Below are positions 24,020 through 34,999 of a stretch of DNA of 64,000 nt, piece after piece. This DNA is from Trichaptum fuscoviolaceum (taxonomy: Eukaryota; Basidiomycota; Agaricomycetes; Hymenochaetales; Trichaptaceae). Position 1 is the first letter of the stretch. Each line of letters begins with the position of its first letter. Where the stretch lies: positions 248,001 to 312,000 of the forward strand of contig CAJSYZ010000011.1 in NCBI GenBank assembly GCA_910574455.1, read 5' to 3'. A program made the position numbers and the translations under genes. Under the pieces are notes generated by a model, which made no database searches, was not told the origin of the DNA, and worked only from the letters and a program-made list of their open reading frames with translations.

Positions 24020-25409
24020 CTGGCGGGTAGTGCGCGGGGATATCGCGAGGTCGCGCGAATGCGGGTGCAGGTGCGAGTGAGCACCAGAGTATCCGGTGGA
24101 GCTGCGCTCGTCCGCATCTTCAATCAAAGTCCCTGTAGTCGTACGTATCGAGGATCAGGGGATCGTGTCCAAGCCCCGACTCAGTCTGCTACTTCCTCCC
24201 TCCACCAAAACTCTCTCCCCGAGCCCGGCGCACCACGCAGCGCAGTCAATTCTTCTCTTGTACCCATCACCCATTTCCATCTCCATTCCACGAAACTTCT
24301 TCTCTCCATGCTTGAGCGCCCCGTGGTCATCAAGGACGTCAAGACCACGGACGTCAAGGGCAGGATGAACCCTGACTCAGAAAATACAATACCCGATACA
24401 CAGGAGGCGGTGCAGGGTGTGCATCTGAGTGCGCGGCCTATTTGAAGTTTACTAAGTTTAATTATTTTTTTGGTTCACATCTGTGTAAGATAAACGAACC
24501 TTTGCGTGTACCATCGTCTGCCTAAAAGCACTCGTCTGGGCAAGCTGCGCAGAGCGTGCCGTTGCTCGCGAACATGTAGCCAACGTTGCATGCGCTTCCA
24601 CTCGTCACAGACGTCATTCTGGCAATTACAGCTCGCAGGAGCATCGATGTCGTTCAGCGTGAGACAGACGCCCGAGCCACGATATCATCGGTACACCGGG
24701 CAGACTTCGGACAGCAGGCCGAGCAGACGAGTTCGAAACGACTCGGGAGGCAAAAATCGCAGGCGGAGCCGGTGAAGGCCAGGGTGCAGTTGCATGTCAG
24801 CTTCAGGACGTCGAGGGCAAGCAAAAACCGCCTAAGGCGCGGCCAGTGGATCAGAGTGCGAGCCCGACGAGGTGGATAGCGATAAGCGATGGGAAGTGCA
24901 GCTGCGCAAGGTCCGGGATGGAGTCGAAGATCGTGAGCCGGGTGGACGAGGCAGGCAAGAAGAGCAGTGCGAAGGCGCTTGGGATCAAGGCGACCGAGTT
25001 TACGCTGACATTTGCACTAACTTCTAGAGAGTCGAAAGCACAAGACCCGATGCAACTGCGCTTGCTGGTCGGCGGATGTGGCAGGAGGGTGCACCGAAAT
25101 CGAAATACGAGCCAGCACCATCACTGGCACCAAATAAGCTTTGAAGTTCTTGACATTCACCGCTTGCGGAAGCTTCGCCGCACAGAGCAATGTAGAATGC
25201 GGGTTCAACACAGTGGATGCGGTAGAAGTATTCGGCCCATACAGATAGCCTTCAAGAAGCGTTCCGCGCCCGCGCCACGAAGGGCTGTTGACATAGTTTC
25301 GTTAGCTTCCTACGACTATCAAGCTTATTATAAAACGTACCTCGATGGCGCAGCATAGAGCTTGAGTACGAAGATAACCTCTAAGTTCCAGAAGACCCGG
25401 GCGCAGGAT
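24020..25409 (-). pseudogene. Decayed Cys-rich (growth-factor-receptor-like) gene
   Basis: Minus-strand pieces carry Cys-rich motifs: ACNVGYMFASNGTLCAACPD (about 24590-24530, then an in-frame stop) and LVCSACCPKSARCTDD (about 24740-24690). A second block, about 24440-24130, ends ILDTYDYRDFD. Both blocks have diverged copies at 35045-35135 and 35160-35445, so the locus is internally or tandemly repeated. Stops and frame shifts break every copy. Below it, at 23830-23750, a minus-strand frame has a hydrophobic stretch (PLWLLVLLGFVLTFPVTTL) that could be the gene's membrane anchor. The family is guessed from Cys spacing only. Confidence 0.45.
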
Positions 25410-26248
25410 GAGTAGTCAGGAACCCCAGGGGTTTGGTTTAAACCAAAGACAGGAATTCCTGTCAAATGGTAGTAATTTTGGTAGGTATCAATCCCAGTAG
25501 AAACCATTTTTATTTCTTTCGTAGAAATATTGGTAGGAACTAATTGTCGGTAGGTTCTAACTATTGGTCAGAACTACTTTTGGTAGTTATTGTGGTTGAA
25601 AGCAACTAATTAGCAGGAATTAACTATCCAGGCACCTCATTTCGTCTGATGCAACGTATATCAGGACAATTATAGTGAAAACTACGTATGATAACAAAAG
25701 GTGAATAATCAAACCTTTTAACCGCAGGCGGAATTGAACTTCGTGCCATAAAATTACATAATCAAAACAACTCAACATAAGTACATTTACTAATTTCGTA
25801 CTTCAATACCACCACACTACAAAGCTGATAAGATATTTGTCTTATAAAAACATTAAGTAGGCATTGAAGATTGTTTGATGTATATGATGTCTTAATTAAG
25901 CAAAACCTTTATGAGCCTATGGATGAGTTGTACTGCTGCTATGGTCTTGTTATGGAAGTTTAGGTATTCCTTATTAAGGAAGTTTGAGTACTGAGGGTTC
26001 GAGTCGTCCTTGCGTTTGTAAATTTAATTTTGTTCGTTTCTATTTCAAGTTACTACTACCTACCATAATTCCTACCAAACTGCACGAAACAATTGCTACC
26101 GATAATTAATACCTACTAAACTTGCTACTGAACTAATTTCTACCAGGGTTAGTACCTACCAAATTTACGGCCTGCTAGCTTGCACAAGAGCTTGCTAAGC
26201 AGACCCTGCATGACAGCAGGCTTCGCAAATTAGAAGTGTGCCACATTA

Positions 26249-26607
26249 CAGCTGTTTGCATAAATAATGAGACTCACCGGAGAAAATACCGATGAAAGGC
26301 AGATGTAAAGACTTAGAGAAATTTCAATGATGCAGGGTTTGCCACCACGATCTTCGGCCGGAATAGGACCGCCCGGTCATTTTCCCAATAATAAATATAA
26401 ACCTTACTATAAGTGGACAGATTTTGTCCCGGCATGACATCGGCATGAGGCTTTTCGGTTGATATCGGACATTTCGGCGTGGCTATGACATCATTTTCTA
26501 ACCTTCCAACGGTGAAGTCTCCGTTGATGGGCTCAACGGCTAAGTCCCTTGATCGCGACACATGCTCTTTTCTCGCGAACAAGTCTCATTATTTATGCAA
26601 ACAGCTG
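26249..26607. mobile_element. Tc1/mariner-like MITE, 359 bp
   Basis: Perfect 26-bp inverted repeats begin CAGCTGTTTGCATAAATAAT at the left and are exactly complemented at 26582-26607. TA dinucleotides flank it at 26247-26248 and 26608-26609, the target choice of Tc1/mariner elements. It holds no transposase; a minus-strand open frame of 89 codons inside resembles nothing known. It sits just inside the left end of element B. Confidence 0.8.
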
Positions 26608-27391
26608 TAAGAAGGGGGATTTGCCTGGCACTGGCAGATCGCGTGAAGTGAGCTTCTCGGTTTCTGTTGATGCCCGCAATCCCAAACACTCCTTAAGCAG
26701 TGCACTCTGCATTGATCTCAATGGCAAAATAGTGTATGTAATTGTGCATATCCTACAACACAGTATACTATAGTGCAGGAGGGGGTGGTTTAGCGTTGTC
26801 ATGCAGCAGCTTCCTCGCGCAATGGCTGCATCAATCCTCATCTCATGCCGGTACGCCTCGAACGAGCTCTGTATCTCTTCAGGTCCCCTTTCAAGTACAG
26901 GACGTCTGAGTGTGCCCATCATTGATTCTGGGCCAAAGACGCCATTGCGCCATGTTCAGATTGTTGAATCATAAGTTCTTCCCATTCTTTCTTGTATGCC
27001 TGGACGGTTGCCTGATGTGAACTCTGCCTTTGCTCGAGCTGCGACTGGAGTTCTTGTATAGCGTCGTGAGCCTCACGGATAGCTTCATTCTGCTCCAACT
27101 CTAGACAGTTGGAATCCTCTTTGCACAAATAATTGCCTTTGGAATGCTCCTCTTCACTTTGATGTATTTCATGCACAAACGATAGTGCAAGCGCAAGGAA
27201 CAGACTCATAAAACAGCAGATAGTCAAGCACAAATAACCACAACTCTTGCATGTGTGCTGACATAGGGTCACGGTCTGAGATAGCCTCTCGAAGATGAGA
27301 AACTAGTTGCGCAAGTCACTGTCTCCTTCTCGCACTCGTTTCCACTCGGTCAGTGGCTGGAGTGTTGGGTTTTGTGCTGATTGATTAACAA

Positions 27392-29953
27392 TGTCGGGAT
27401 CCCCCAGGACCCCAACATGTCTAAGGCAATCCCGAACAGAACCCGGTATGCTGAAACCCGAAATCGCGACCTTGGCTAGATCCCGAAAGGATCCCCCGCT
27501 CTCGGATCCCAGAAGAACCTCTGCTTCGCCATGCATTCTCCTGCTAAGAGTTCCGCCCCACTATGACCTCCTCGCCCCTGCTTGTCCTCGCCCACGTCTC
27601 CTTGTCAGTCCCCCGCCTCGTCCCCGTGTCTCGACCCATCCCTAGCCCGCCTCGTCGTTCCCCCGACTCTAGGATGATCCCCCGCTCGCTCCCCGCTCCC
27701 GTCATGCTCTGTTCCCCGCCCCAGCGAACTCCGTACCTCGCCATAGTCCCGAAGTCACTCACCATAGCCACAGCCATAGCCATAGCCTGCCAAAGCCATA
27801 GCCATAGCCATAGCTATCCCAGACCTCGTAGGTTCTCGACTATGCCCGGATACCAGATCCCGGCCTCGCGTCCACAGTCATGAAGTGCAGTTAGGAGATT
27901 GATCCACTGCGTCCAAAGCCGACCTCTGTCTGGCCTTGAGTAAGCCAACACGACAGCAGGTCAAGGATTGCTATCCCGCAATCCTGCCCGGTCACGAACC
28001 CTGCCCTGCGCTCGTCCTGCCACGGTGCCCTAGCTAACCCCTTCGACATCCTGTGCCTCTCGACCTGCCCTTGTTCGTCCACAGCCTGCCCCGCCAGGAA
28101 TCCCGCCTCGCCGCGAACGCTGTCAAGCGTCCTCTCTGACAATCCCGCAACCCACGCTCGTTCCCGGTTGGAGTCCCGTCAAGACTCCCCCACTCGTCCA
28201 GGTTGGAGTCCCACCAAACTCCCCCCGCTCGTTTCCCGACTAGAGTCTCGCCAGACTCCCCCGCTCATTCCCGGTAGAAACCCCGCTCGCTTCCCGGTTG
28301 GAATCCCGCTCCTTTCCCCCGCACGATCCCAGTCGAAATCCCGCTCGTTTCCCGCCTCGCGTCCCGTCTCGAATCCCTGCGCAAATCCCCCGCAGGATTC
28401 CCGCCTTCGATCTCGCTGCGATTCCCATCGCAACCCCAGCTAAGTTCCCGCTCTGATTCCCGAAAGATTCCCGCTACGATTCCCCGGTCGAACCCTGTCT
28501 CAATTCCCGGTCGAAACCCGAACTCGATTCCCAGTCGAAACCCGAACTCGATTCCCGGTCGAAACCCGAACTCGATTCCCAGTCGAAACCCGAACTCGAT
28601 TCCCGGTCGAAACCCGAACTCGATTCCCTGCATGATCCCGTCGCGAATCGCGCGAGTTTCCCGCCGTCCACGGGAAACCTCTTAGCTTCCCCGCTCCTCG
28701 ATGCTAACCCCGTCTTGAGATAGCCCCAGGTGATTGGCCTGGCCACGCACGTGCCAGCCAACTAGTCTCGTTAGTAGCGTCCTGTCCCGGCCCGTAGACC
28801 AGATTCCCGCCACCCCGTGTGCGGGATTGATCTCATTGTCCGCAAGGACTCGAACCTCGTCCTTAGTCGCCCTGCCCCGCGCGCGCCTCGCGATTAGGCT
28901 TCGTACGACATCGAAGCACCGGCTTCTTCGAAGTTGGTCCCTGTCGATCTCCCGCGACCCTGATCCACGCCAGAAGTTGCCTGCAACTTATCCCGAGACG
29001 ATGTATGCATTACATCCGCCCCCCACGCTCGTTACCCCGCTGCCTGTGCGCCAGCTTGATACCTCGCGCACAATTACATTCCTTTAGTTCTCTTTGTTTC
29101 ACTTGACCATGCTTCACGCTCGTTCCCTTAGATCTTGCCCAGATGTTCCCGCACCGAATCCCGAATCCCGGATTCACGTCACTGTATGCGCGGCCTTCAC
29201 CCGCAAGATTGTGTAACTAGTTAGTTGCGCGTTTGTGCATGCCCGTTCCCTGTAGATTCTGCCCAGTAGATAAATACCTGTCACCACCGTAAGGAGCACT
29301 CACTTTTGTCCTCTTGTCGAGTGCTTCCTTAGGTGTGTTTCTGTCTTGTCTCTAGTGTAGTTTTACAATGCTGACTTGTCGAGTGCTTCCTTAGGGAACC
29401 TCCTCCTGATAACAGAAGTGTTGCCTTGAGATCCCGGTTATCCTGAGCTCTCTGCTCCTGTCCTGAGCACGCCTGTTCTCTGGCTCTCTTGTCTCTGTCT
29501 TGTCCCGGATCCCGCTCTGCGAATCCCGCTCTGAGTCCTGCCCAGAATCCCGCTCTGAGATTCCCGCCAGAATCCCGCTCTGCGATTCCCGCCAAAGTCC
29601 CGAACAATTCCCGCTCTGCGATCCCTGCACGAATCCAGATTCCCGCACGAATCCAGATTCCCGCGCGAATCCAGATTCCCGCCAGAATCCCGCTTGGCAT
29701 TTCCCCGCGTCTCAACTCTGTCTCCCCGCGCCTCGACTCTGCCTTCCCCGCCTCGACTCTGACTCCGTCCCGTCCTCGTCTTGAGCCCCCCTTGCGTCTC
29801 GCCCCCGTAGCCCCGCTCCCCGCGCGACTCCGTTGGCATTGTAGCGTCCTTAACGGTTCCCCTTCGCCTTCTCCGCTGCCGCGCGCTCTCCCAGGCCTTG
29901 CCCCGGAAGCCGCTAACGCGCCCCGGCCCCAAGGTTCCCCCCAGGTCGTAACA
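27392..29953 (+). repeat. 5' LTR, 2562 bp
   Basis: Begins TGTCGGGATC and ends GTCGTAACA. It is rich in the unit ATTCCCG/TCCCGCTC and includes a CATAGC run (27763-27815), a 48-bp tandem repeat (28500-28630), a possible TATA-like GATAAATACC near 29268, and a 20-bp direct repeat (TTGTCGAGTGCTTCCTTAGG) near 29316 and 29375. Many long apparent frames here are by-products of this composition. Confidence 0.92.
28500..28630 (+). repeat. Tandem repeat inside 5' LTR
   Basis: About five 24-bp units built on GATTCCCGGTCGAAACCCGA, alternating CGG and CAG variants. The same array is in the 3' LTR at about 32537-32666. Confidence 0.85.
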
Positions 29954-30056
29954 TTAGGACAAAAGTCTAAAGCTTACCGTAACCAGGATTGGCAACAATC
30001 TACGTTCTTTACCCGACTCTTTTTTTTCGGACTTTGACAAAAATCCCCGCGTCGCT

Positions 30057-31241
30057 ATGTCCGCGTCAGATTCCCGCTCCTCGCGCTCGTCTTCCTCGAG
30101 CAATTCCCGGCCACAGTCACCTGCTGTCCAGCTCCCCCGGCTTGTCTCTGTCCCTGCCTCGCCAGCCACGTCCCGGTCAACTTCCCCAGCCTCGGTAGCA
30201 CCTCGTCCCCGCTCTCGTCCTGCGTCCCATACGTCGACTCCAGAAACCCGTGAACTGCGCCGTAAACTGCGCCTCTGTTTCTACTGCGGTTCTAACGAAC
30301 ATTTGGTCCCCGCATGTCCGACTGCCCCGCCTCGTGCCACGATGCCCCGTCCTACGGTTCCCCAAATCCCGTCCTCGACCAAGCGCACCCTTTCTGATGC
30401 TGATAGGCATGAAAGGCGAAAACTTGGGCTCTGCTTCTACTGTGGAACAAAGGGCCACTTGATTCGCGATTGTGCTGAAAGGCCTCCCGTGAAAAAAGCC
30501 GCTCCTCCCGCAAAGGTCGCACCCCGGAAGTCTAGCCCGAAACGCCAGTTTGCGACGATAGGTGTCCAAGCTACGTCCTCGGATTCTGCCCCGGAAACCC
30601 GCGCCCCCGCTGCCTCAGAACCGTCTCCCGTCATGTTGAGCCGCGTTGCACAAGTCATGACCCGAATGGTGCCCTACTGCACCCAGATAGTCCAAGACAC
30701 GGATCCCGCGTTCAGCCAGTTCCTGCGTCACGAAGTTGAAAGCCTCTTACAGGGTTTGATACAAGTATGCATCTCTGACCTGCAAACGATCCCGTCAACG
30801 TCTACTGCCGCCCCGGTCCCGACTGTCACGTCCCCCGCTCCAGACGCTTCGACCCCAGCTTCTCCCGCCGTGCTTCCAGTTCCCGCACCTGTGTCCCCGG
30901 TCCCTGAACCAGTTCCCGCTTCGATCCCGACCCCGCTAGACCCCGTTGTTCCCGAACGACTGCCTGGTGCTGCAGAAGCACAAGCAAACGCGTCCCGAAC
31001 TCTGGTAGATTTCCTGCACCGAAAATCCCGTCCAGCCCAGTCCCAGTCGATCCCGGAAGGGCCCCCTGAGGCCGCCCAGCCTGAAGTCTCGTCCTCGACC
31101 CCCGCTTCGTCCCCGCCCCTGGTCCTTGCGAAACCCGACCGCCTAGGCAAACTGACTGCCTCTCCCCAGCTTGGTGGGAAAGGCACGCCTCGACGAAAGC
31201 AAAGCCGCCCTTTGGCGCGAATTTTGGTCAAAACCCGGTAG
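30057..31241 (+). CDS. Gag-like protein with two CCHC zinc knuckles
   Basis: 394 residues, the only coding frame in the retrotransposon interior. Two CX2CX4HX4C zinc knuckles are seen, CFYCGSNEHLVPACP near residue 80 and CFYCGTKGHLIRDCA near residue 125, as in nucleocapsid parts of Gag. The N-terminus is Ser/Arg/Pro-rich. A more ordered stretch (MLSRVAQVMTRMVPYCTQIV...VESLLQGLIQVCISDLQ) follows at about 195-240, and the C-terminal part is Pro/Ala/Ser-rich and ends basic. Knuckles come before the ordered segment, the reverse of the usual capsid-then-knuckle order. It likely packages element RNA. The start at 30057 is the first ATG in frame after the LTR. Confidence 0.85.
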   Translation: MSASDSRSSRSSSSSNSRPQSPAVQLPRLVSVPASPATSRSTSPASVAPRPRSRPASHTSTPETRELRRKLRLCFYCGSNEHLVPACPTAPPRATMPRPTVPQIPSSTKRTLSDADRHERRKLGLCFYCGTKGHLIRDCAERPPVKKAAPPAKVAPRKSSPKRQFATIGVQATSSDSAPETRAPAASEPSPVMLSRVAQVMTRMVPYCTQIVQDTDPAFSQFLRHEVESLLQGLIQVCISDLQTIPSTSTAAPVPTVTSPAPDASTPASPAVLPVPAPVSPVPEPVPASIPTPLDPVVPERLPGAAEAQANASRTLVDFLHRKSRPAQSQSIPEGPPEAAQPEVSSSTPASSPPLVLAKPDRLGKLTASPQLGGKGTPRRKQSRPLARILVKTR

Positions 31242-31420
31242 ATTCCCCCGCGAAATTTTTTTTCGGATTATGTTTAGTCCCGCGTTGGTAATAATGGTTT
31301 CTCGACGGAAATCCCGAAAGACTCTGCGCCTTGGTTATGATTATGGTTATTAAGTATTGGATAATTAGTACGGAAAGCTAAAGACTACTCTAATCCTTTG
31401 GTGCTCCGGAGTAGCACCTT

Positions 31421-31433
31421 TGGAGGGGGGTAA
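31421..31433 (+). other. Polypurine tract
   Basis: TGGAGGGGGGTAA lies directly before the 3' LTR, where plus-strand priming starts in LTR retrotransposons. A matching primer-binding site after the 5' LTR (TTAGGACAAAAG...) does not fit a common tRNA 3' end by eye. Confidence 0.7.
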
Positions 31434-33959
31434 TGTCGGGATCCCCCAGGACCCCAACATGTCTAAGGCAATCCCGAACAGAACCCGGTATGCTGAAACC
31501 CGAAATCGCGACCTTGGCTAGATCCCGAAAGGATCCCCCGCTCTCGGATCCCAGAAGAACCTCTGCTTCGCCATGCATTCTCCTGCTAAGAGTTCCGCCC
31601 CGCTATGACCTCCTCGCCCCTGCTTGTCCTCGCCCACGTCTCCTCGTCAGTCCCCCGCCTCGTCCCCGTGTCTCGACCCATCCCTAGCCCGCCTCGTCGT
31701 TCCCCCGACTCTAGGATGATCCCCCGCTCGCTCCCCGCTCCCGTCATGCTCTGTTCCCCGCCCCAGCGAACTCCGTACCTCGCCATAGTCCCGAAGTCAC
31801 TCACCATAGCCACAGCCATAGCCATAGCCTGCCAAAGCCATAGCCATAGCCATAGCTATCCCAGACCTCGTAGGTTCTCGACTATGCCCGGATACCAGAT
31901 CCCGGCCTCGCGTCCACAGTCATGAAGTGCAGTTAGGAGATTGATCCACTGCGTCCAAAGCCGACCTCTGTCTGGCCTTGAGTAAGCCAACACGACAGCA
32001 GGTCAAGGATTGCTATCCCGCAATCCTGCCCGGTCACGAACCCTGCCCTGCGCTCGTCCTGCCACGGTGCCCTAGCTAACCACTTCGACATCCTGTGCCT
32101 CTCGACCTGCCCTTGTTCGTCCACAGCCTGCCCCGCCAGGAATCCCGCCTCGCCGCGAACGCTGTCAAGCGTCCTCTCTGACAATCCCGCAACCCACGCT
32201 CGTTCCCGGTTGGAGTCCCGTCAAGACTCCCCCACTCGTCCAGGTTGGAGTCCCACCAAACTCCCCCCGCTCGTTTCCCGACTAGAGTCTCGCCAGACTC
32301 CCCCGCTCATTCCCGGTAGAAACCCCGCTCGCTTCCCGGTTGGAATCCCGCTCCTTTCCCCCGCACGATCCCAGTCGAAATCCCGCTCGTTTCCCGCCTC
32401 GCGTCCCGTCTCGAATCCCTGCGCAAATCCCCCGCAGGATTCCCGCCTTCGATCTCGCTGCGATTCCCATCGCAACCCCAGCTAAGTTCCCGCTCTGATT
32501 CCCGAAAGATTCCCGCTACGATTCCCGGTCGAACCCTGTCTCAATTCCCGGTCGAAACCCGAACTCGATTCCCAGTCGAAACCCGAACTCGATTCCCGGT
32601 CGAAACCCGAACTCGATTCCCAGTCGAAACCCGAACTCGATTCCCGGTCGAAACCCGAACTCGATTCCCTGCATGATCCCGTCGCGAATCGCGCGAGTTT
32701 CCCGCCGTCCACGGGAAACCTCTTAGCTTCCCCGCTCCTCGATGCTAACCCCGTCTTGAGATAGCCCCAGGTGATTGGCCTGGCCACGCACGTGCCAGCC
32801 AACTAGTCTCGTTAGTAGCGTCCTGTCCCGGCCCGTAGACCAGATTCCCGCCACCCCGTGTGCGGGATTGATCTCATTGTCCGCAAGGACTCGAACCTCG
32901 TCCTTAGTCGCCCTGCCCCGCGCGCGCCTCGCGATTAGGCTTCGTTACGACATCGAAGCACCGGCTTCTTCGAAGTTGGTCCCTGTCGATCTCCCGCGAC
33001 CCTGATCCACGCCAGAAGTTGCCTGCAACTTATCCCGAGACGATGTATGCATTACATCCGCCCCCCACGCTCGTTACCCCGCTGCCTGTGCGCCAGCTTG
33101 ATACCTCGCGCACAATTACATTCCTTTAGTTCTCTTTGTTTCACTTGACCATGCTTCACGCTCGTTCCCTTAGATCTTGCCCAGATGTTCCCGCACCGAA
33201 TCCCGAATCCCGGATTCACGTCACTGTATGCGCGGCCTTCACCCGCAAGATTGTGTAACTAGTTAGTTGCGCGTTTGTGCATGCCCGTTCCCTGTAGATT
33301 CTGCCCAGTAGATAAATACCTGTCACCACCGTAAGGAGCACTCACTTTTGTCCTCTTGTCGAGTGCTTCCTTAGGTGTGTTTCTGTCTTGTCTCTAGTGT
33401 AGTTTTACAATGCTGACTTGTCGAGTGCTTCCTTAGGGAACCTCCTCCTGATAACAGAAGTGTTGCCTTGAGATCCCGGTTATCCTGAGCTCTCTGCTCC
33501 TGTCCTGAGCACGCCTGTTCTCTGGCTCTCTTGTCTCTGTCTTGTCCCGGATCCCGCTCTGCGAATCCCGCTCTGAGTCCTGCCCAGAATCCCGCTCTGA
33601 GATTCCCGCCAGAATCCCGCTCTGCGATTCCCGCCAAAGTCCCGAACGATTCCCGCTCTGCGATCCCTGCACGAATCCAGATTCCCGCCAGAATCCCGCT
33701 TGGCATTTCCCCGCGTCTCAACTCTGTCTCCCCGCGCCTCGACTCTGCCTTCCCCGCCTCGACTCTGACTCCGTCCCGTCCTCGTCTTGAGCCCCCCTTG
33801 CGTCTCGCCCCCGTAGCCCCGCTCCCCGCGCGACTCCGTTGGCGTTGTAGCGTCCTTAACGGTTCCCCTTCGCCTTCTCCGCTGCCGCGCGCTCTCCCAG
33901 GCCTTGCCCCGGAAGCCGCTAACGCGCCCCGGCCCCAAGGTTCCCCCCAGGTCGTAACA
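31434..33959 (+). repeat. 3' LTR, 2526 bp
   Basis: Near-identical to the 5' LTR and shorter by one 36-bp unit near position 33680. It is followed directly by the target duplication AACAA. Confidence 0.92.
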
Positions 33960-34999
33960 AACAAAGGTCGCTTTGGTGGATATGGTAGACAAGGGAGGTT
34001 GTGCTTCAGGTGAAGCAAGTACATTGACATCCGCTGGAAGCACACAGGTGATAGTGGTGCCAATTTCATAGTTTGTATGATACTTCATCAACAATATTAT
34101 GGATGATTTACAACAACATGTTTTACAGTAAACTCCTTCGCCTGTTAGCATAAGTAAAACAATCAAGTCAAAAAGCACAAGTATCAGACAAAATGTAATG
34201 TAGCGTTCTCACATAATTATACACGTCCCCGACCGCGACTTTGGTCCCTAATCCCACTCGTTGTCTGATTCCGCCTCTTCGCCGCCCTCATCTTCGCCGT
34301 CTGTCCCAGCACCACCAGTCCTTCCACTTTCATTAACAGGTTCCTCTGCCTCCGGCTCGCCCTTCTTCCTCTGCTTCTGTGTCGCGCCCCGTCGCCGTCT
34401 GCCTTCAGCCTTCTCTACTTCGAGGTCGATAATACCACCTGCTGGCACTCTTACTATGTCGTTGCAATTGTTTGCATAGTTTCCTGTATGTATATTTTAT
34501 TAGACATATTAATATATTAGTAAAAGAGTCCTCATACCTTGATCATCATAGCACAATGCATAAGGACGAGCTTGAAGGTGGTGAGCAATAGTGACTTCGG
34601 GGATGTGAGGACAAGGGAATGTGGGGGGAAATGGTGGTGATGGGGCTGCAATGGGCGTAAACACGTTGTTGTGGTATATTATGACACTACACGCGATTTT
34701 GACAGTTCGGAGTTCCCCGGGGGGAGGATCCCAATTTGGAGCTTCCTTTCCGCAAAAGGCAAGCTTCTAATTTGCGAAGCCTGCCGCCATGCGGGCTTGC
34801 TTAGCAAGCTCTTGTGCAAACTAGCCAGCCCAAATTTACTACCATTTGACAGGAAACAATTGCTACCGATAATTAATACCTACTAAACTTACTACTGAAC
34901 TAATTTCTACCAGGGTTAGTACCTACCAAAATTACTACCATTTGACAGGATTTCCTGTCTTTGGTTTAAACCTAAGCTCCTGGGGTTATTGGAGTAGTC

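Larger units (their letters stand above)
27392..33959 (+). mobile_element. Non-autonomous gag-only LTR retrotransposon
   Basis: Full-length element: 5' LTR 27392-29953, interior 29954-31433 (1480 bp), 3' LTR 31434-33959. LTRs begin TGTCGGG and end CGTAACA. A perfect 5-bp target duplication AACAA flanks it (27387-27391 and 33960-33964). The interior has one gag frame with two zinc knuckles and a polypurine tract, but no protease, reverse transcriptase, RNase H or integrase, so movement would need enzymes from elsewhere. The LTRs are each longer than the interior. They differ by only a handful of substitutions and single-base indels plus one 36-bp indel near 29640, pointing to a recent insertion. 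Confidence 0.93.
26919..34178 (-). pseudogene. Element B gene interrupted by the LTR retrotransposon
   Basis: A minus-strand frame on the right side of the retrotransposon (34178 to about 33965, ...VLPADVNVLASPEAQ... STKATFV) continues in the same frame on the left side (27391-27303, NQSAQNPTLQPLTEWKRVRE...) once the element and one 5-bp target copy are disregarded. Further down (27290-26919) lies a frame with a Cys cluster (CQHTCKSCGYLCLTICC), a membrane segment (FMSLFLALALSFV) and a Gln/Glu-rich coiled coil. Upstream, 34448-34248 reads a basic then acidic segment ending EEAESDNEWD. Whether these pieces form one gene is unclear. No known family is recognised. Confidence 0.45.
26168..34829. 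mobile_element. TIR element B nested in element A
   Basis: Inverted repeats of about 72 bp lie at 26168-26243 and 34758-34829; both contain TTGCACAAGAGCTTGCTAAG and GCAGGCTTCGCAAATTAGAA. The bases CCAAATTTA are repeated on both sides (26159-26167 and 34830-34838), and joining them restores element A's sequence. A 9-bp duplication with long inverted repeats is typical of Mutator-like elements, though 7-8 bp readings are possible. Without the LTR element and MITE inside, B is about 1.7 kb. It carries a small gene but no recognisable transposase. Confidence 0.75.
25418..34991. mobile_element. TIR element A, split by later insertions
   Basis: Left end 25418-25490 and right end 34925-34991 are inverted copies sharing AACCCCAGG, GGTTTAAACCAAAGACAGG and TGTCAAATGGTAGTAATTTT. 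The 8-bp direct repeat GAGTAGTC flanks it at 25410-25417 and 34992-34999 (7 bp if the terminal C belongs to the element). Without the nested insertions it is about 0.9 kb and has no transposase, so it is non-autonomous and hAT-like by duplication length. B-box-like tRNA promoter motifs occur in both arms (minus strand near 25735, plus strand near 25995), so it may be built from SINE material. Confidence 0.8.

Noticed and set aside
27563..29087. Long open frames on both strands inside the LTRs (for example 28168-28443 and 28265-28633)
   Set aside because: They are translations of the ATTCCCG-type micro-repeats, are present in both LTR copies, and have no protein-like features.
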